This document shows, in pieces, positions 1 to 11,949 of a DNA stretch of 64,000 bases. Both the position numbers and the translations under genes were made by a program. This stretch comes from Tribonema minus. Its lineage: Eukaryota; Sar; Xanthophyceae; Tribonematales; Tribonemataceae. The first letter of the stretch is position 1; each line of letters opens with the position of its first letter. The DNA lies in contig JAFCMP010000525.1 in NCBI GenBank assembly GCA_017506865.1, positions 1,240,001 through 1,304,000 on the forward strand, given 5' to 3'. The notes under the pieces are model-generated. The model had not been told where the DNA came from and did not search any database. It saw nothing but the letters and a program-made list of their open reading frames with translations.

Positions 1-373
1 ACAAGTGTGCCGTGCGTCTGCTTGCCGACTGGAGCGGTCCTCAAAGCTGCGCTGCGGACCTGGGCCCTTGGGACTGGAATGACAACGTGCAAAGCACTTC
101 TGACCTTCGTGCTTGATGTGAGGACATTGCGGACATGACCGGCGCTACGAGCGCCCGACGGCACACCACGCAGGCAGGCTTGCTTCGGGAGGGCTTTACG
201 GTTTCGTTAGGAAAGCAAAACACATCCGCGGGGCGTCAGCGGGCCGTACCATGACGCCTTCCTGCTTGATCCACATTCCATCAGTACGTCACGCTGCGCG
301 TTGGGCGCACTCCCGCCCCTGCGAGCATGGAGCCAAAGCACACATCACGTCCGCCCCGGCGCCTGTAGGGCAG

Positions 374-2509
374 CGCTCGCAGAGGCCACGATTGCGCTGG
401 CGGCGGCTCTGGCGCGTCGCCACCGCAGCTTCACGTACCGCGCAGCAGCAGTCTGTGAGCGTTTGCGATATTGTAGTGTATTCCTCATTGGTTGTGCTAA
501 GCACCCCGAAGCGCCCGCCTCTCCCTTGCGCGCAGCGACGACACGCAGTTTTGCATCAGCACTTCTAGCGCGCAGCTGGCAAAAGCTCTAGAGCGTCGTG
601 CCCGCACAGTCACCGCCCGCGGACAATGTCGGTGCCAGGCAGTCACTAACATGTGCGCATATTTGTCTTTGCCTGCTGCGCCGTCGCGAATGCAGCGGGC
701 CGCGCAGCTGCGCGCAGAGGCAGAAGCCGCGCAGGTGAGCGCAGTTTTGAACCTCAAGAATTGCCGCTTGAAGTACCAAGCGTTAGATGTTGTTCAACCA
801 AAAAGAAGGACGCTTCATTCACCCATGTAGGACGTCATGCAGCAGTAATCTGTGAATCGCAATTATCATGTGTACTAAGCAGGCAGCAAATGCAGCGGTT
901 CTCTGATCTGCCAGCGACTATGCATACGTACATACAGGTGTGTGGAGCACTGCCTTTGTGTTTCCTATGCAACACTGCGGTGCTCCTTGTGCCGCAGTAA
1001 GTTTTGCTGATGACTGAGCTTCTGCTGTGAGGTGATGAGTATGCTGACCATTGCATTTTAAAAAGCTAAAAAGTTAACTTCTGTTCCTTCAAAGTACTTG
1101 CTTGACGTATGTCACACCAAACATAGTGTTATGCCTGTGTTTTGGCCGCTGCAGATGGGCCGCCTCGTACAAAAGATAATGTAGCTGTATTTTCCAGCGT
1201 ACTTTGCGTACAGTCGGGAGGGTACATTTAGCGACCCCAATGGCAGCGTAAACCTTATTCGCTCGGCCGTGTCATGGCACGCCAGTCATCAACATGCGGG
1301 CGTGTGTACCGCGACTGATGCGCTGCAGGCGGCGTTCGAGATAGCGGCGGCAGTGGCGCTGGAGGCAGCGGAAGCGCGAGCGGCGATAGCGCGCGTCGAG
1401 GTAATGGCGCTTCCTATGACATTTCCTATGGACTTGAGAATCTGCAGAGGTACAAATTCAAGTCAGTACAGCATCGCACGAAACATTTGAATGGCAAGCA
1501 AGTACAGAGGCAGCGGCGTGACCTGTCATGCCTCACTCTGTTAGTGTTGCAGACAGTGCTGCGGCGCAGCTGTGTGAGCATCTGCCGAGAGGCGCATTTA
1601 CACTGTTCATTGCACTCCATCAACCATGGCGCGCATCTTCAGCGCATCCAGTACGAGGGCAACGCGGTGGCATCTCGCTACATGATAGAGCCCGGCCTGC
1701 GTCGGGCATGTAGCTTCAAGGTTCTGGCATCGGCATTCACAGACGCCAGCATACACCAGCGCAAGCAAGCGCCGCGCACGCCTACCAGCGCCCAGCACCA
1801 CAGGCGACGGCATCGTGGCACCTTGCCCCCATCAGAGACCTGATGACGAGCACTGCTGCTGCTGGCCCACGCTGCTTGGCCCGCAGTGCTCACCACATCC
1901 CGACCGCGCGTCTGCCTCGCCTTGCGCCGCCGCAGGTGGGCACGGAGTCCGACGAAGCCAAACGCACTTTCTCCGCCACCGCCACCGTCACCGTGCCCCC
2001 TCCGATAACAACCGCGTCTGCAGCAGAGCCGGCCGCCGCTGCGGCCGCCCCCGCTGCTGCTGCGGCGGCATCGGCGGCGGCGGTGGCGGGCGGGGGTGGC
2101 ACTGGCCCCGGCAGCCCTGTCAGCAGCTGCCCAGGTTCACCGCTGGCCGCCACGATGCCGAGCAGCCCCCGCGGCGGCATCGTTGCGGGGCTCGTGAATG
2201 CGTGGCCGCCGCGCTGAGGCGCTGTCAGGGCGCGGCAGGGGGCGGCGGCGACAGTGGTGTTGGGGCGTGCAGTTGATCCCTGGCACTGCGGCGGCGGCGT
2301 TGCCTGCGGCGGCGGCGACAGCGGCGGCGGCAGCTTCAGTGGAAGCGGCAGCGGCGGTGGCGGCAGCAGCACTTGTGCCAGTTGTGCGATCAACTCTCGT
2401 GACGGCGGACCTCGTGACACCGTATCCCAAGTCATCTGATGGCCTGCATGATCGCTGTCCCCCCCTCCAATGCAGCCTCGCTCTGGAAAGCACTTGCAAA
2501 GCTGCCTAA
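374..2509 (+). CDS. 3' exons of an unidentified Ala-rich coiled-coil protein gene (5' end uncertain)
   Basis: I do not recognise this gene. Candidate exons that stay in phase 0 are 696-734, 1,329-1,400, 1,553-1,573 (this donor is ambiguous), 1,936-2,193 and 2,273-2,509, ending in TAA. A possible earlier exon starts at 374. Acceptors are CAG (tgcag, gctgcag, gttgcag, ccgcag, gtgcag); donors are gtgagc, gtaatg, gtgagc and gtgaat. The first exons encode a short heptad-like Ala/Glu/Arg helix (RAAQLRAEAEAAQ followed by AAFEIAAAVALEAAEAR), suggesting a coiled coil. The 1,936 exon begins VGTESDEAKRTFS and runs into a Pro/Ala/Gly/Ser-rich stretch. The last exon is Ala-rich (LIPGTAAAALPAAAA) and ends in a Cys-containing tail. 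The in-phase joins favour a real gene, but low complexity means chance open frames cannot be excluded. Confidence 0.4.
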
Positions 2510-4369
2510 GGGAGCCACTGCGTGTGTCACCTTCTTAAACTCACCTACCAGGCTGTGCGGCCATAGAGCATGGGCAGGGCTCCAGGCAATCTTTGCAGAG
2601 GGTATCTATTGTGTCGCAGCAGAGGTGTCTGTGTTGTTTCAAGTAGTGTGTTGTCAAGGGGCTGGGAGTGTAGATGACCTGTGCACAGTGAAGGGGGCCA
2701 TGGGTATGGCGCAAGGGTGGGGTGGGCGGTGAATGCGGGGCGGGGGGAGGGCGGGGGCCCCGGGGGGGGGGGGCTGCACTGCTGCCGTGTATGCTGACAA
2801 TGACTACAACAGAGCACTCTGTCCAGATAGACGCATGTACGTTCGAAGACTACTATGAGCATTGCCAGTTCTATGCGGTCTGTCTGCCCCTGTTTCGGGC
2901 GGTACACCGATAGACAATACCACTACTATTCGTGACTTTCAGTCTGCTTGAGACTCAGCGCAGATGCCTGGCATATGTTGTGCTTTTGGTGTGTGAACAA
3001 GGAATGCGCATGGTGCTTGTGGGTCATCGTCAACGAATGTCATGTCACCGAGTGACTGAAAGCCCTCGCTTGCGTGGACGCATTGCTTGTCCGCACACGC
3101 AAGGTGCCAACTGAACAATCAATTTCTCACAGATGATATCGTCATGACCAATATCCCACTGTATGCAATGCACACGCGTGCCACAGTGATCAGCAAATGC
3201 TTGTCAAAAAAGGTACCAGGCATCAGGTAGCAAGTCTCGTGCATGGCACATGTGCCGACAACACCTGCCATGGACGCACATGTGCATTAGTAATATAGCC
3301 TATAAGGGGGGTAAGGTTTTGCCGCATTGACCCACGCCGGCTGCGGAGGCAAATTACGTTACAATACAATGATTGTTTTGTCCTAAAAATCCAGGAATTT
3401 ACAATTCCGGCAACTTGGAAAAAGCCCCTAATAGTAATCCTCTTTAACCCAGGCTATTGAATCATCACGATAGTCTAAGAGCGTACTTCTATACTCACTG
3501 CATCATGTTTGCTGATAAGTACGTGATTCATACTCAGTCTGTTGAAAAAAATGCCAGCCGTAACAATGTGTGGTCATGACGCACTACATTGGCAGTGCAG
3601 GCATCTTGCGCACCCTCTATCAATTGTGCCAACATACTAGTACCGTCATGTGCCAAATTAGGCCGGTCAGTCAACAATTAGGAACGTACCGAGCACCGAT
3701 CATGATTAGGCCTGGGTGTTCTATTGCAAATTCCTTTTTAGGCCTGGTGGCACCTTCTTGTGTTCACCCTATTATGGCATGCACATCATGTGTTGCTGGT
3801 GAGGCACACTAGGCACAGCATGCGAGCAGATGAGCAAGTGCCATTGCACTGATGCACAGCTTCAGAATCATTGCACCCTGATCTGTTTTGGGTCTCTGGC
3901 CGCAGCCTGCTTGGCCTCATCGGCCTTGTTCATGACCCAGCAGTGGTGCCTTCTCCTCAACAAACTTCAACAAGTCTGAGTTTCTTCTCGGTTCAACAGA
4001 GGAGACACACATGACAGCATGTCCCGTTGATGGTCATATAGTGCCCATGTGAAGGTGTCTTGAGTGCCATGTTCTAATTGCGCCTGGTGCTTTATTTGCG
4101 TGAACCTTATTCAGTGTCCAAGTGCTTTTTTCGTATGTTCTGAGTCGTTGACTGACAGGCCTAATTTGGCACATGACGGTAGTAATACACCAACAACTTA
4201 TATTTTGTACTTCGAAGTATGTATAGAAGTATGAAATTTTTTATTTGAAAAAAATGATGCCAACCACTTCAATGGCACTCCGACTCGTTTGCTCACACAT
4301 ACCATGATGCTGCGGCGCTGCTGTAGTTCTGGAGACTCTCTCAGACTGGTTGACTCGGAGGTGGCTTCA
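2510..4369. other. Intergenic, no gene seen
   Basis: No open frame shows a recognisable domain or consistent splice phases. The stretch contains a G-rich tract at about 2,730-2,775 and otherwise mixed-composition sequence. Short frames here are Cys/Met-rich and look like chance. Confidence 0.6.
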
Positions 4370-4510
4370 GAAATTCCAGCGACATTGTACTTTTTATCAG
4401 AATTCTCGCTCAGGGCGCGAAACAGCCCAGATGGTGGATGTCCATGGACTTGCAAGCAGAATCTACACCATGGCATGTGTCTTTATGAACACCTTGAAAG
4501 TGCCTCAATG
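4370..4510 (-). repeat. Older, diverged 3'-UTR copy of the adjacent LINE
   Basis: Read on the minus strand, this stretch matches the 3' UTR of the element at 4,545-9,050. It shares the GAGCGAGAATT box, the TTTCGCGC...CAGCCCAGATG block and the tail ...AAAAAGTACAAT(G/A)TCG. Its 3' end repeats the same terminal sequence as the full element, so two 3' ends sit head-to-tail about 170 bp apart. It is a 5'-truncated, older insertion. Confidence 0.6.
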
Positions 4511-4544
4511 GGCATTGCCGAACACTTCCGAAGTCTGAACGACA

Positions 4545-7500
4545 GCGCCATCGATATTGTACTTTTTATTAATTCTCGCTCAGAGCGCGAAAAAGCCCAG
4601 ATGATTGGCATCTAGCTGTAAGGAATCTACATGTCGTATGACAGTCTGAAAGTGTCGCAACGACAACCACTCAAACGCCACCGCCGCCAAATGGCATCTC
4701 GGGGTCCTCCCCTACGTCCTCCTCCATGTGCCCCCCCCCCTGGATTCTGCCATGTGTGTCATGACACGGCCAGAGTACGCCATGTGGAGCGCTGCCGACA
4801 GTGCCGAGCGTAAGCGCGCCAGGGCGATGCACTCGAGAGCTTTAGGGCGCGCTCCTCCGGGCACTGACATCCTGCTGGCGTACTCCGTCGCCACAGCCTC
4901 CAGCAGCTTCCGCCCCTGCTCCCCGATGCTGCCAAATGACCCTATTGCCAAAGTGGCAAGTTTGTAGCAATTCTGATCATAATGACCAGAATAGTGGGTA
5001 GTCTTGGCGGCCTCCTGGTCGCGGCAGCATCGCTCAGGGTCTGCTGCAGTCTTCGCCGCCCGCGACGCCACCTGTGCCTCGAAGCAGGTAACGTCCACCA
5101 TGAGCGGTAGGTGGCGTGTCGGGTCGTCGTAGCCGGTCACCGGGAAGGCGTCGGCAGGCAGCACGATGTCCATCCTGCGGCTCCCCGGCGGCCCGGCGGA
5201 CCCCAGAAACGGCGTGTAGTCCTCGTCAACCAGTCCCGTTTTGAGGTATTGCCGCAGGATGCGCTGCGTGGCCCTCTTGACGCTATTATGGACGATGGTG
5301 TCGTGCGCCTTGACGCGTGGCGCTTGACATAGCCGTGCATGCAGGGTGCCGCCCGGCGACTTCCCGCACAGCTTGCAGCCTGTCGTCTGTTCCTCTACTC
5401 CGATGGCGCGTTTGACGGCCAGTTGCCAGGATAGGCCGTCGAACGAAGCCGTTGTGGAGTACATGGGCTCGTTGAGAAATGCCATGCCGATCGAGTGCAT
5501 GTGGCGCTGCGACCGGAATCGAGCAAGTGCTTGCGTGCGTTGCGTGCCCTGCGGCAGCTGTTGCAGGTCCGCCTCCACCTTATCTGCAAGCTCGGTAGCG
5601 ACGGCATCTGCAAGCGCACTCTGATTGGGGCGCTTCAGGCTACACTGCAACTGCAGAGCACTGGCGTCAAGTACGCAAACAGCCTCCGCACCAGTGCCAC
5701 CACCTGCTGTCGGCCGCAGCGGCGGCTGCTGCGTAGGTGGTTGCTGCTGCAGTGCGTTAGCGCTGGTGGCAGTGTATGTTCCAGCTTGTCACCTGTTGCT
5801 GCACGTAGGGATGCGGCAGCTGTGGCGATTGTCCGCATGAGGGGCAGGCGCGCCACCTCTGCTGCTGCTGCGCCTTGTAGCATTGCTGGTGTGGAACGCG
5901 CAGCGCCTGCATTGACGGCTGCCGCTGGTGCGTGCGCTGGTTCTGCAGCTGCGCCGCCTGCCGTTGCTGCTGCTGCCAGTGGTGTTGCTGCTGCCGCAGG
6001 TGTTGGTGCAGCACCTGCCGCATTGGCCGCTGCCACCGCCATTGCCGCTGTCGCAGCCGGCATGATTGCGGCGCCTGCCGACGCTGCTCCTGTTGCAGGT
6101 GCTGCAGCAGCCGTAGTAGGGCCTGGAGCAGCTGTGTTGCCTATGCCCGCAGCAGCTGCTGTTGATGCTGCAGTTAGTGATGCCGCCGAGGCCACTTGAG
6201 GTACAAGTTGTGCTGCAGCTGCTGCAGCAGCTTCTGATGCTGGAGCAGCTGCTGCTGCCGCCGCCGCTGCTGCCGCCGGAGTAGGTGCGCCGTGCGCCGC
6301 CGCTGCTGCTGCCGCTGGTGCCGCCTGTGCTGCCGCCGCGGCCCCTGATCCAGCGGCAGCTGCGTCGTGTGTTGCCGGAATGGCTGCGCCATAAGCGCGG
6401 CCTGCCGCTGATGCAGTTGCCGCTGCCGGAGCGGTCGCGCCTCCACTGGCAACCGCCGCTGCCGCTGTAACAGTTGCCGCTGCTGATGCTGCTGGTGCTG
6501 GTGCTGCTGCTGCTGCTGCCGGTGCCGCTTGTGTTGCCGCATCCTCAGCAGCGTCGTCTGCAGCCGCTTGAGGAGCCGCCTGCTGCAGCACCCCCGCCCA
6601 TCCAGAGAGTGCTGGTTGCAGCGCTTGCAACGTGCCCGCCACATACGCAGCATCAGCGATGTCGCAGGCGCTGGTAATGCCAAGGCCGCCATGCCGTGTT
6701 GGGAGTCGCGCTTGCTGTAAGGCTGGGCCGTGCGCTGCCAGATGGAAGCGGGCCCCACTTTGCTCAAACTGGTGCCAGGTCTGGCCTGGTGGCTGCAGGC
6801 CCATTGAGTGCTCAAGCACCCACTGCGTGACACGATCCCACTCCTTGGCGGCTGGCGCTGTCTGCGTAGTGGGAATGGTGCGCAGGCAGTACGTCATGCG
6901 AGGCACCACGCAGTAGCGCAGTAACCTGAACATAGCCCTCGGAGATGTCAGGCGCGCGCATCGCTCTGCGAATGGAGCCCCTGCCCCGCCTGCACCCGCT
7001 TCCCTGCGCAGCCATGCGTCCACAAAGCTGCTGTGGCCCACCGGCAACCCCAGCAACACAGCACCGCGGTTCTGATTTTCATCCGTATCCCCCACTAGCT
7101 GAACGCCCAGCTGCTGCAGCAGTTGCCGCTCGTGGTCTGTCACCACATGCCCCCTGCCAGGCAGCGCGCGTGACTTGGTGAGGTTTAGCTCCAGCCCCAC
7201 CTCCGCAAAGTGTTGTTTGAGCTGCGCCACCGCCTGTATGTCATCCTGAGTCAGCGTGCAAGCGCCTGTTCGGACGTTGGCATCGTCCATGTAGGCGCCC
7301 ATCCGCCTCCGCGCGCGCTGCGCGGCCGCCGCCTCATTGAACCGTTTCAAGCACTGAGCAATGGCGCCGCAGAAGAGCATCGGTGCTGCGGGGTCCCCCT
7401 GCTTAAACCCGCGCTGAGACATGATGATGCGCGTGGAGCCGTCGACGTGCTGGAACAGCAGGCGTGGCCGAGTGCGAACGTATGTGCCGATGAAGTAGTC

Positions 7501-9050
7501 GAGGAAGTCCGGCAGCTGTGCTGCTACCCATTCCGCTGCCGCCAGGACGAACACCATGTTGAAGGCATTCTTGAGGTCCAGCATGAACTGCCAGTGACCA
7601 AGCTCATACGCGAGTTTGCCGGCCATGGCCGCTTTCTCCGCTCCTGCTGAGACGGCTACCCCATACTGCCCGTCTGGCTCAAGGAGCTCCGCCAGGAAGT
7701 CTTTGCGGTCTGCCACGTACACCGAAGTGCATAGTCGCTGCAGCACCTCGCCGCAAACGATGGGCCGCTGCTTAGCTGTACCATCTTCCTGTTGTTCTGC
7801 AAGTGGCGTCAGGCGCCCCGCGCCATGCAACTGCCAGAAGGCATCCGGCAGCCGCGCAGCCTCCCGCATAACGGCCTGAAGCCACCGTGTGAGGACAGCA
7901 GCAAACTCATGCCGTCCCCAGCTTGTGCGTAGCGCATCCTGCAGGTGGCTGTAGCGCAGCCTCGATGGGCCTGCTCCACTGTAAGGGCTTGCTCGCTGGA
8001 TGAGCTTGGCAACCGTCTCTGGCTCAATTCCCTCCCCCTGTAACAGGCTGAGTTCTGCTGGCATGTCGGCTGCTTTCGCCACAAGCTGAATCAACCATGC
8101 CAGATAGCTCATGGAGTTGTTCCCCTGGCGCAGCAGGGGGGTGTTTGGACTGCATGGCGGCAAAGCAGCCTGAGTCATCATCAGGTATCGCCACCGTTTT
8201 GGGCTGAAGGAAACGCGCTGCCTGCTGTAGCCCCCCCCGTGTGCCCATGCACTGTAGGACGTAGGCGTTGATCGCTGCCTCCGTTTGCTGGCGCGCGCGC
8301 CAGCGCCGGTGCGCACGCGCGTGTGCGAGGAGCGCTGGCACCAACCGGTCAAGCTCACCGCGTGCCAACATTCTGATTCTGTCGGAGCGAGTGATGCCAG
8401 GTGCGCCATCGGTGGAGGTGATGAGTGATGGCATGAGGTGGTGTAGAATCGTGGATCTTTGCAGTCGCTGCACCCGCCCTGCGGAATCTGGCTCCCGCGC
8501 CGCATTGACGAACATCGTCATTGTGTGTGCCAACAGATGTGTTGCTGCGTTCTCCAGTGCAGCTCCTACATAGCGGCGATTGCGTGGTCTAGCAAGGCTT
8601 CTGATTGTCGCGAACTGCAGCTTGCACAGCTCATCAAGGCTGATGCTATCAAGCACTGCTGCGACTGCAGGGGTTGAGATGGTCCACGTGAAAAGCCCAC
8701 CTGCCCCACTTGCTGCGCCTGCAGGCGCTGCCGCTGCTGTCGCCGCACCTGCCGCTCGGGGGCCCCCTCCGCCGCCGCCGCGGCCGCCACGACCACAGCC
8801 TCGTCCACCGCTGTCGCTGTTGCGACCGCTGCCACGGCCACCGCGGCCGTTTTGAGTTCGCGCGCCACTGCCGCTGTTGCTAGCACCGCCGCTGCGGCTG
8901 CTGGCATCACTGCTGCGGCCGTTGCCAGCGCCGCTGTCCTTAGTACCGGCTGCACTGCCGCCGCCGGCACCGCTGCTGCTGCCGCCTCCGGTTCTGCTGC
9001 CGCTAGTCGCTCTGCTACTGCTGACAGAATTATTAGGCGCGGCGAAGCAA
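4545..9050 (-). mobile_element. Non-LTR retrotransposon (LINE), restriction-like-endonuclease type
   Basis: A near-complete element reading on the minus strand. In order it carries a Ser/Gly/RGG-rich N-terminus (about 9,040-8,700), an N-terminal helical region, a reverse transcriptase, a very long Ala-rich linker (about 6,580-5,860), a CCHC zinc motif and a restriction-like endonuclease, then a short 3' UTR ending in a short A-run (AATAAAAAGTAC) at about 4,559, possibly extending to 4,545. A 5'-truncated copy of the same 3' end lies at 14,010-14,300 (+) and a decayed copy at 32,246-32,660 (+), so the family has been mobile in this genome. The 5' boundary is uncertain: upstream of about 9,050 the frame meets a stop without an obvious start codon, so the element may be slightly 5'-truncated. 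Confidence 0.85.
4712..9040 (-). pseudogene. LINE polyprotein: reverse transcriptase plus restriction-like endonuclease, frameshifted
   Basis: One reading frame is now split into three pieces: about 9,040-8,140, 8,140 to about 5,650, and about 5,785-4,712. The first break lies at a C-run near 8,137-8,143 (the frame runs from ...AAMQSKHPP into RQGNNSMSYLAW). The second is an indel between 5,785 and 5,650, just after the Ala-rich linker. RT motifs are visible: motif A WQFMLDLKNAFN (about 7,560-7,595), motif B RGFKQGDPAAPMLF (about 7,380-7,415), motif C GAYMDDAN (about 7,280-7,300) and the thumb box RHGGLGITSA (about 6,680). The C-terminal domain has C-x2-C...H...C (CKLCGKSPGGTLHARLC), then RMDIVLP and, after a spacer, LMVDVTCFE. 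This matches the zinc-knuckle plus PD-(D/E)XK layout of R2-type elements. The linker of roughly 240 mostly Ala residues is unusual for this family. Confidence 0.85.
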
Positions 9051-10282
9051 GGTCAAGGAGCTGTGAAGCAGCGTGAAGGAGGCAGTTCAGCGGTGAAGTG
9101 GCAGTGGTGGCTGTATTGGCAGCGCAGGCTTAGCAGCAGGAGGTGGAAAGGTTTGTACATGGCTGAGTCAAACATGTAGCTTTGTGTGCTGAGATTTTTA
9201 CCATTGCTGAGTGCCTGTCTCATACTTATAGCTTGGCAAATATCTGGTTGAATGTTGGGCACTTGTCTGGTGAAATGTCGGGGCAAATGTCTTGGTCAAA
9301 GGTGTGGGCACTTGTCTGGTCGAATGTTGGCTTGCGGGTTCAACAGTTGCCAGACTGCGATGCTCAGATGTTGTGTCAGGCGTGTAAGTAGTTGCCCATC
9401 CACCGCGCTCAGTGCCTCTGAGGTTCTCATATTTCAAAGTAATCTCGGCAAATGCACCCTAGAGCATTAGTATAGAGGGCGAGTGCACCATATCATGATG
9501 GTGTGTCAGAGCTGTCGCCCCCACACGCATGGGCCAAGCCACCACCCGCTGTTGCAACTGAATATCATTTGACTCTTACAGAAATCAGGAGAGTGTCGTA
9601 CACGCGCCTTTTTGCTTGCGCGCTATAGAAACTGATCCTGTTAGATTCGAGAATGGCTGAGTTGAACTTGAATGTTACTGAGACTTGAAGTTGATTATAA
9701 CTGGGCATTACATAAATCAGGAGAGCGTGGTTGATGAGGATGGCGGTCGCAGGCGAGCAGCGGAGCAACAGGGAAGCCGAGACTTGGTGATTGGATGGCT
9801 GTGGTACCAAAACAGCAGTGCTTGCTGTGGCTGACAAGAGAACTGATCTTTGTATTTACAGATGTGGGGTGGTGACGCCCCTCTAGGGCTTGCACTTGAA
9901 GTGGCACATCTAGGGCTTGAGCCTTGAGCCCTGAACCACATCAATCCCCCCTTTCAACAAGAGAGCTGCGGGGTCCGATAAAAAACCTTCCGGTGGCCCG
10001 GCAGGGAAACGGAACCCTCTACCTAGCCTAGGGCGTCGCAGACTTCGTGCCCGCTGCAAAGCGCAACACGGAACAACCTGTCTCCTCCGCCTTGTGTCTT
10101 GGCGCAGAGCCCCTTGACCTGGTCCGAGAGAGCCGTCCTTCCGTGCATGGCCTCCGCTAGTTCGCCGTTGACCTCGGCAGAACGAAGACCAGCCCTGCAT
10201 ATGAGGCGATCTCAAGGACTCGAACCAGCAGCCTTCGTCTTAGTATCCGGTTCAGGCATTCTGTCTCATTCCACAGCAGCGC
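9051..10282. other. Intergenic between two mobile fragments
   Basis: No gene is supported. There is an imperfect direct repeat of a GGGCACTTGTCTGGT block at about 9,257 and 9,306, and two exact copies of the ACTTGAAGT motif at 9,683-9,691 and 9,894-9,902. Confidence 0.55.
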
Positions 10283-11023
10283 TCAGTCTTCACGCACCGC
10301 TGGCTGTATTATACACCATGCCCCTACCGGTGCCCACTGCTTCCCGCAGTATTGCTGATTTCTCAATCGCACCTCTCTGGGGGTTTGCTCTCCCTCAAAA
10401 TGAACCATGTAATGCCCAGCGCGCACGTCATTAGGCGTCACAACCAGCTTGCCTTGGCTCCAGCCTGTGGAGAACATCACCCGTACAGTCGCCCCTTCGT
10501 ATGACCTGCCAAAGTCGGCGGGCACTTGCGGCACTACGGCCTCAGTGTAACCAGCCTGCTCTCTGCTCGGCTCCGGCCTTTTCAGTCCTCGGCGCGTCAG
10601 CACCTGCCCCAGTTTCACTGCCTTCTCAGTTTGCAATCTTGTCAGTCTCTCCCATTCACCGTTGCCGTACCTGACACGCCACTTCTGGTTCTGAAAACCA
10701 CGGACTGTACCCCACCGATATCTCAACTGCCCCGCACCGTCAAGAGGGTCTGTTTCCTTTGCAACTTCGGTGCCAATGGGAAAGATCCTCGCGGCCTGCT
10801 CTGCAGTGAGGCTCTCTTTCTTGTTAGGAGCTTGCCGCCTAGCATAAGTGGGCATCTGATGCGCATGTCTCAGTTCATAAAGCGCATGAAAGGTGTCCAG
10901 CTCAGACGGCTTCACCCATTGGCCGACCTGCTTTTCTGACAGCCATCCTTGCGTCGCGCCATCTCTGTTCCGTATGAGGTATTCCCATGCGCCACCGAAG
11001 TGAACACATTTCACACACGGTCA
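10283..11023 (-). pseudogene. Orphan transposon-like ORF with chromo-like and Tudor-like segments
   Basis: An open frame of about 245 codons ends with a stop at 10,283. The upstream in-frame stop is at 11,021-11,023 and there is no ATG at its 5' edge, so it is probably the 3' part of a longer gene. Segments seen: WEYLIRNRDGATQGWLSEKQ, resembling the chromodomain-like tail of retroelement integrases; IGTEVAKETDP...GTVRGF...WRVRYGNGEWERLT, resembling a Tudor/SH3-like barrel of the kind common in algal transposon proteins; and a second similar block (VRVMFSTGWSQGKLVV...GHYMVHFEGE) ending GAWCII. No polymerase, integrase core or protease is present nearby. I infer a detached C-terminus of an LTR retrotransposon or DNA transposon; a host chromatin-reader gene fragment is the alternative. 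Confidence 0.4.
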
Positions 11024-11949
11024 ATCTGAAAGGTGAGGCAGGCGAAGTCAGGGCTTCATTTTCGTCCCTCCAGGTTGCCTCTTCTTACACTCAACCTTGA
11101 AAAAACCATGACGCCAAAACTCAAATACGCGTTTTACTTTTACGGGATAGTATTACGCGAAACTGAAACGCCTGAAACGACTGCGAGGCTTTAGAGGTAA
11201 TCCTTGTACAAACGTCGTGGCACACCGATCATGAAGAAAAATACATGCACCATGACGCCAGAGCGGCTGCCACAGAGCCAGAGGGCAGCCAAACTGTACT
11301 GCCGTAACCCTCTGAGCGCCAACAGGCAGAACTCTGAGACCTCCGCCAACGAGCAGAAACCCTCTTGCGCCAGAAGCTTAAGTTTGAAACCGCAGCAGAG
11401 CGGTTACGTGTGATGCCACGCTCGGTGAGGCTTCAGAGGTAATCCTTATCATTTCTATTAGTAAGTCTCAGAGCTTTTCGGCACTGACATCCGAGTCGCC
11501 ACAATGACTGGCGAGCGTGCAAGCAGTTGTGGTATTGAACTTACTACTAGTAGACCAACTTACTAAAGTTCGATTGATTGAACTTCAATTGCATACTAGT
11601 AAGATGATCATGCAGAGCGTGAGTCACCGTGTCACACAGTCACGGTCACCGCGATCATCACACTGTGGCACAGTCACTGTGGTGCCAGTGGCAGCATCAT
11701 GATGATGCAGCTGCCAGCAGTGCCAGTGGTGATTTGAATAGAAATCATGTGGTGATGCACATTCGTATTCAGATCAGCGGAGCCAAACTTTGAATGTTCA
11801 AGTTGAGGTGACTCATCGGATGCATCATGATGCCATTGGTCTCAGTGACTTGCTTCACACACAACTTACGAAAGACTTTCGGAGGCTGTCTCTAAGTTAA
11901 ACTTCAAGAGCCTCCCAGAGTTTCCGATCGGCCGAGTCGCCGCCCCGGG
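11024..11949. other. Intergenic
   Basis: No gene seen. At about 11,600-11,720 there is a run of short GTCAC/ATCATCAC-type repeats, and the stretch is richer in AT than the flanking elements. Confidence 0.55.

Noticed and set aside
5495..6199. Plus-strand Ala-rich open frames over the LINE
   Set aside because: They are reverse-strand shadows of the Ala/CAG-rich LINE linker with no motifs of their own.
10185..10260. Minus-strand tRNA-like stretch with a GGTTCGAGTCC T-loop
   Set aside because: The T-stem does not pair (3 of 5 positions fail), and no D-arm, anticodon stem or acceptor stem can be drawn around it.
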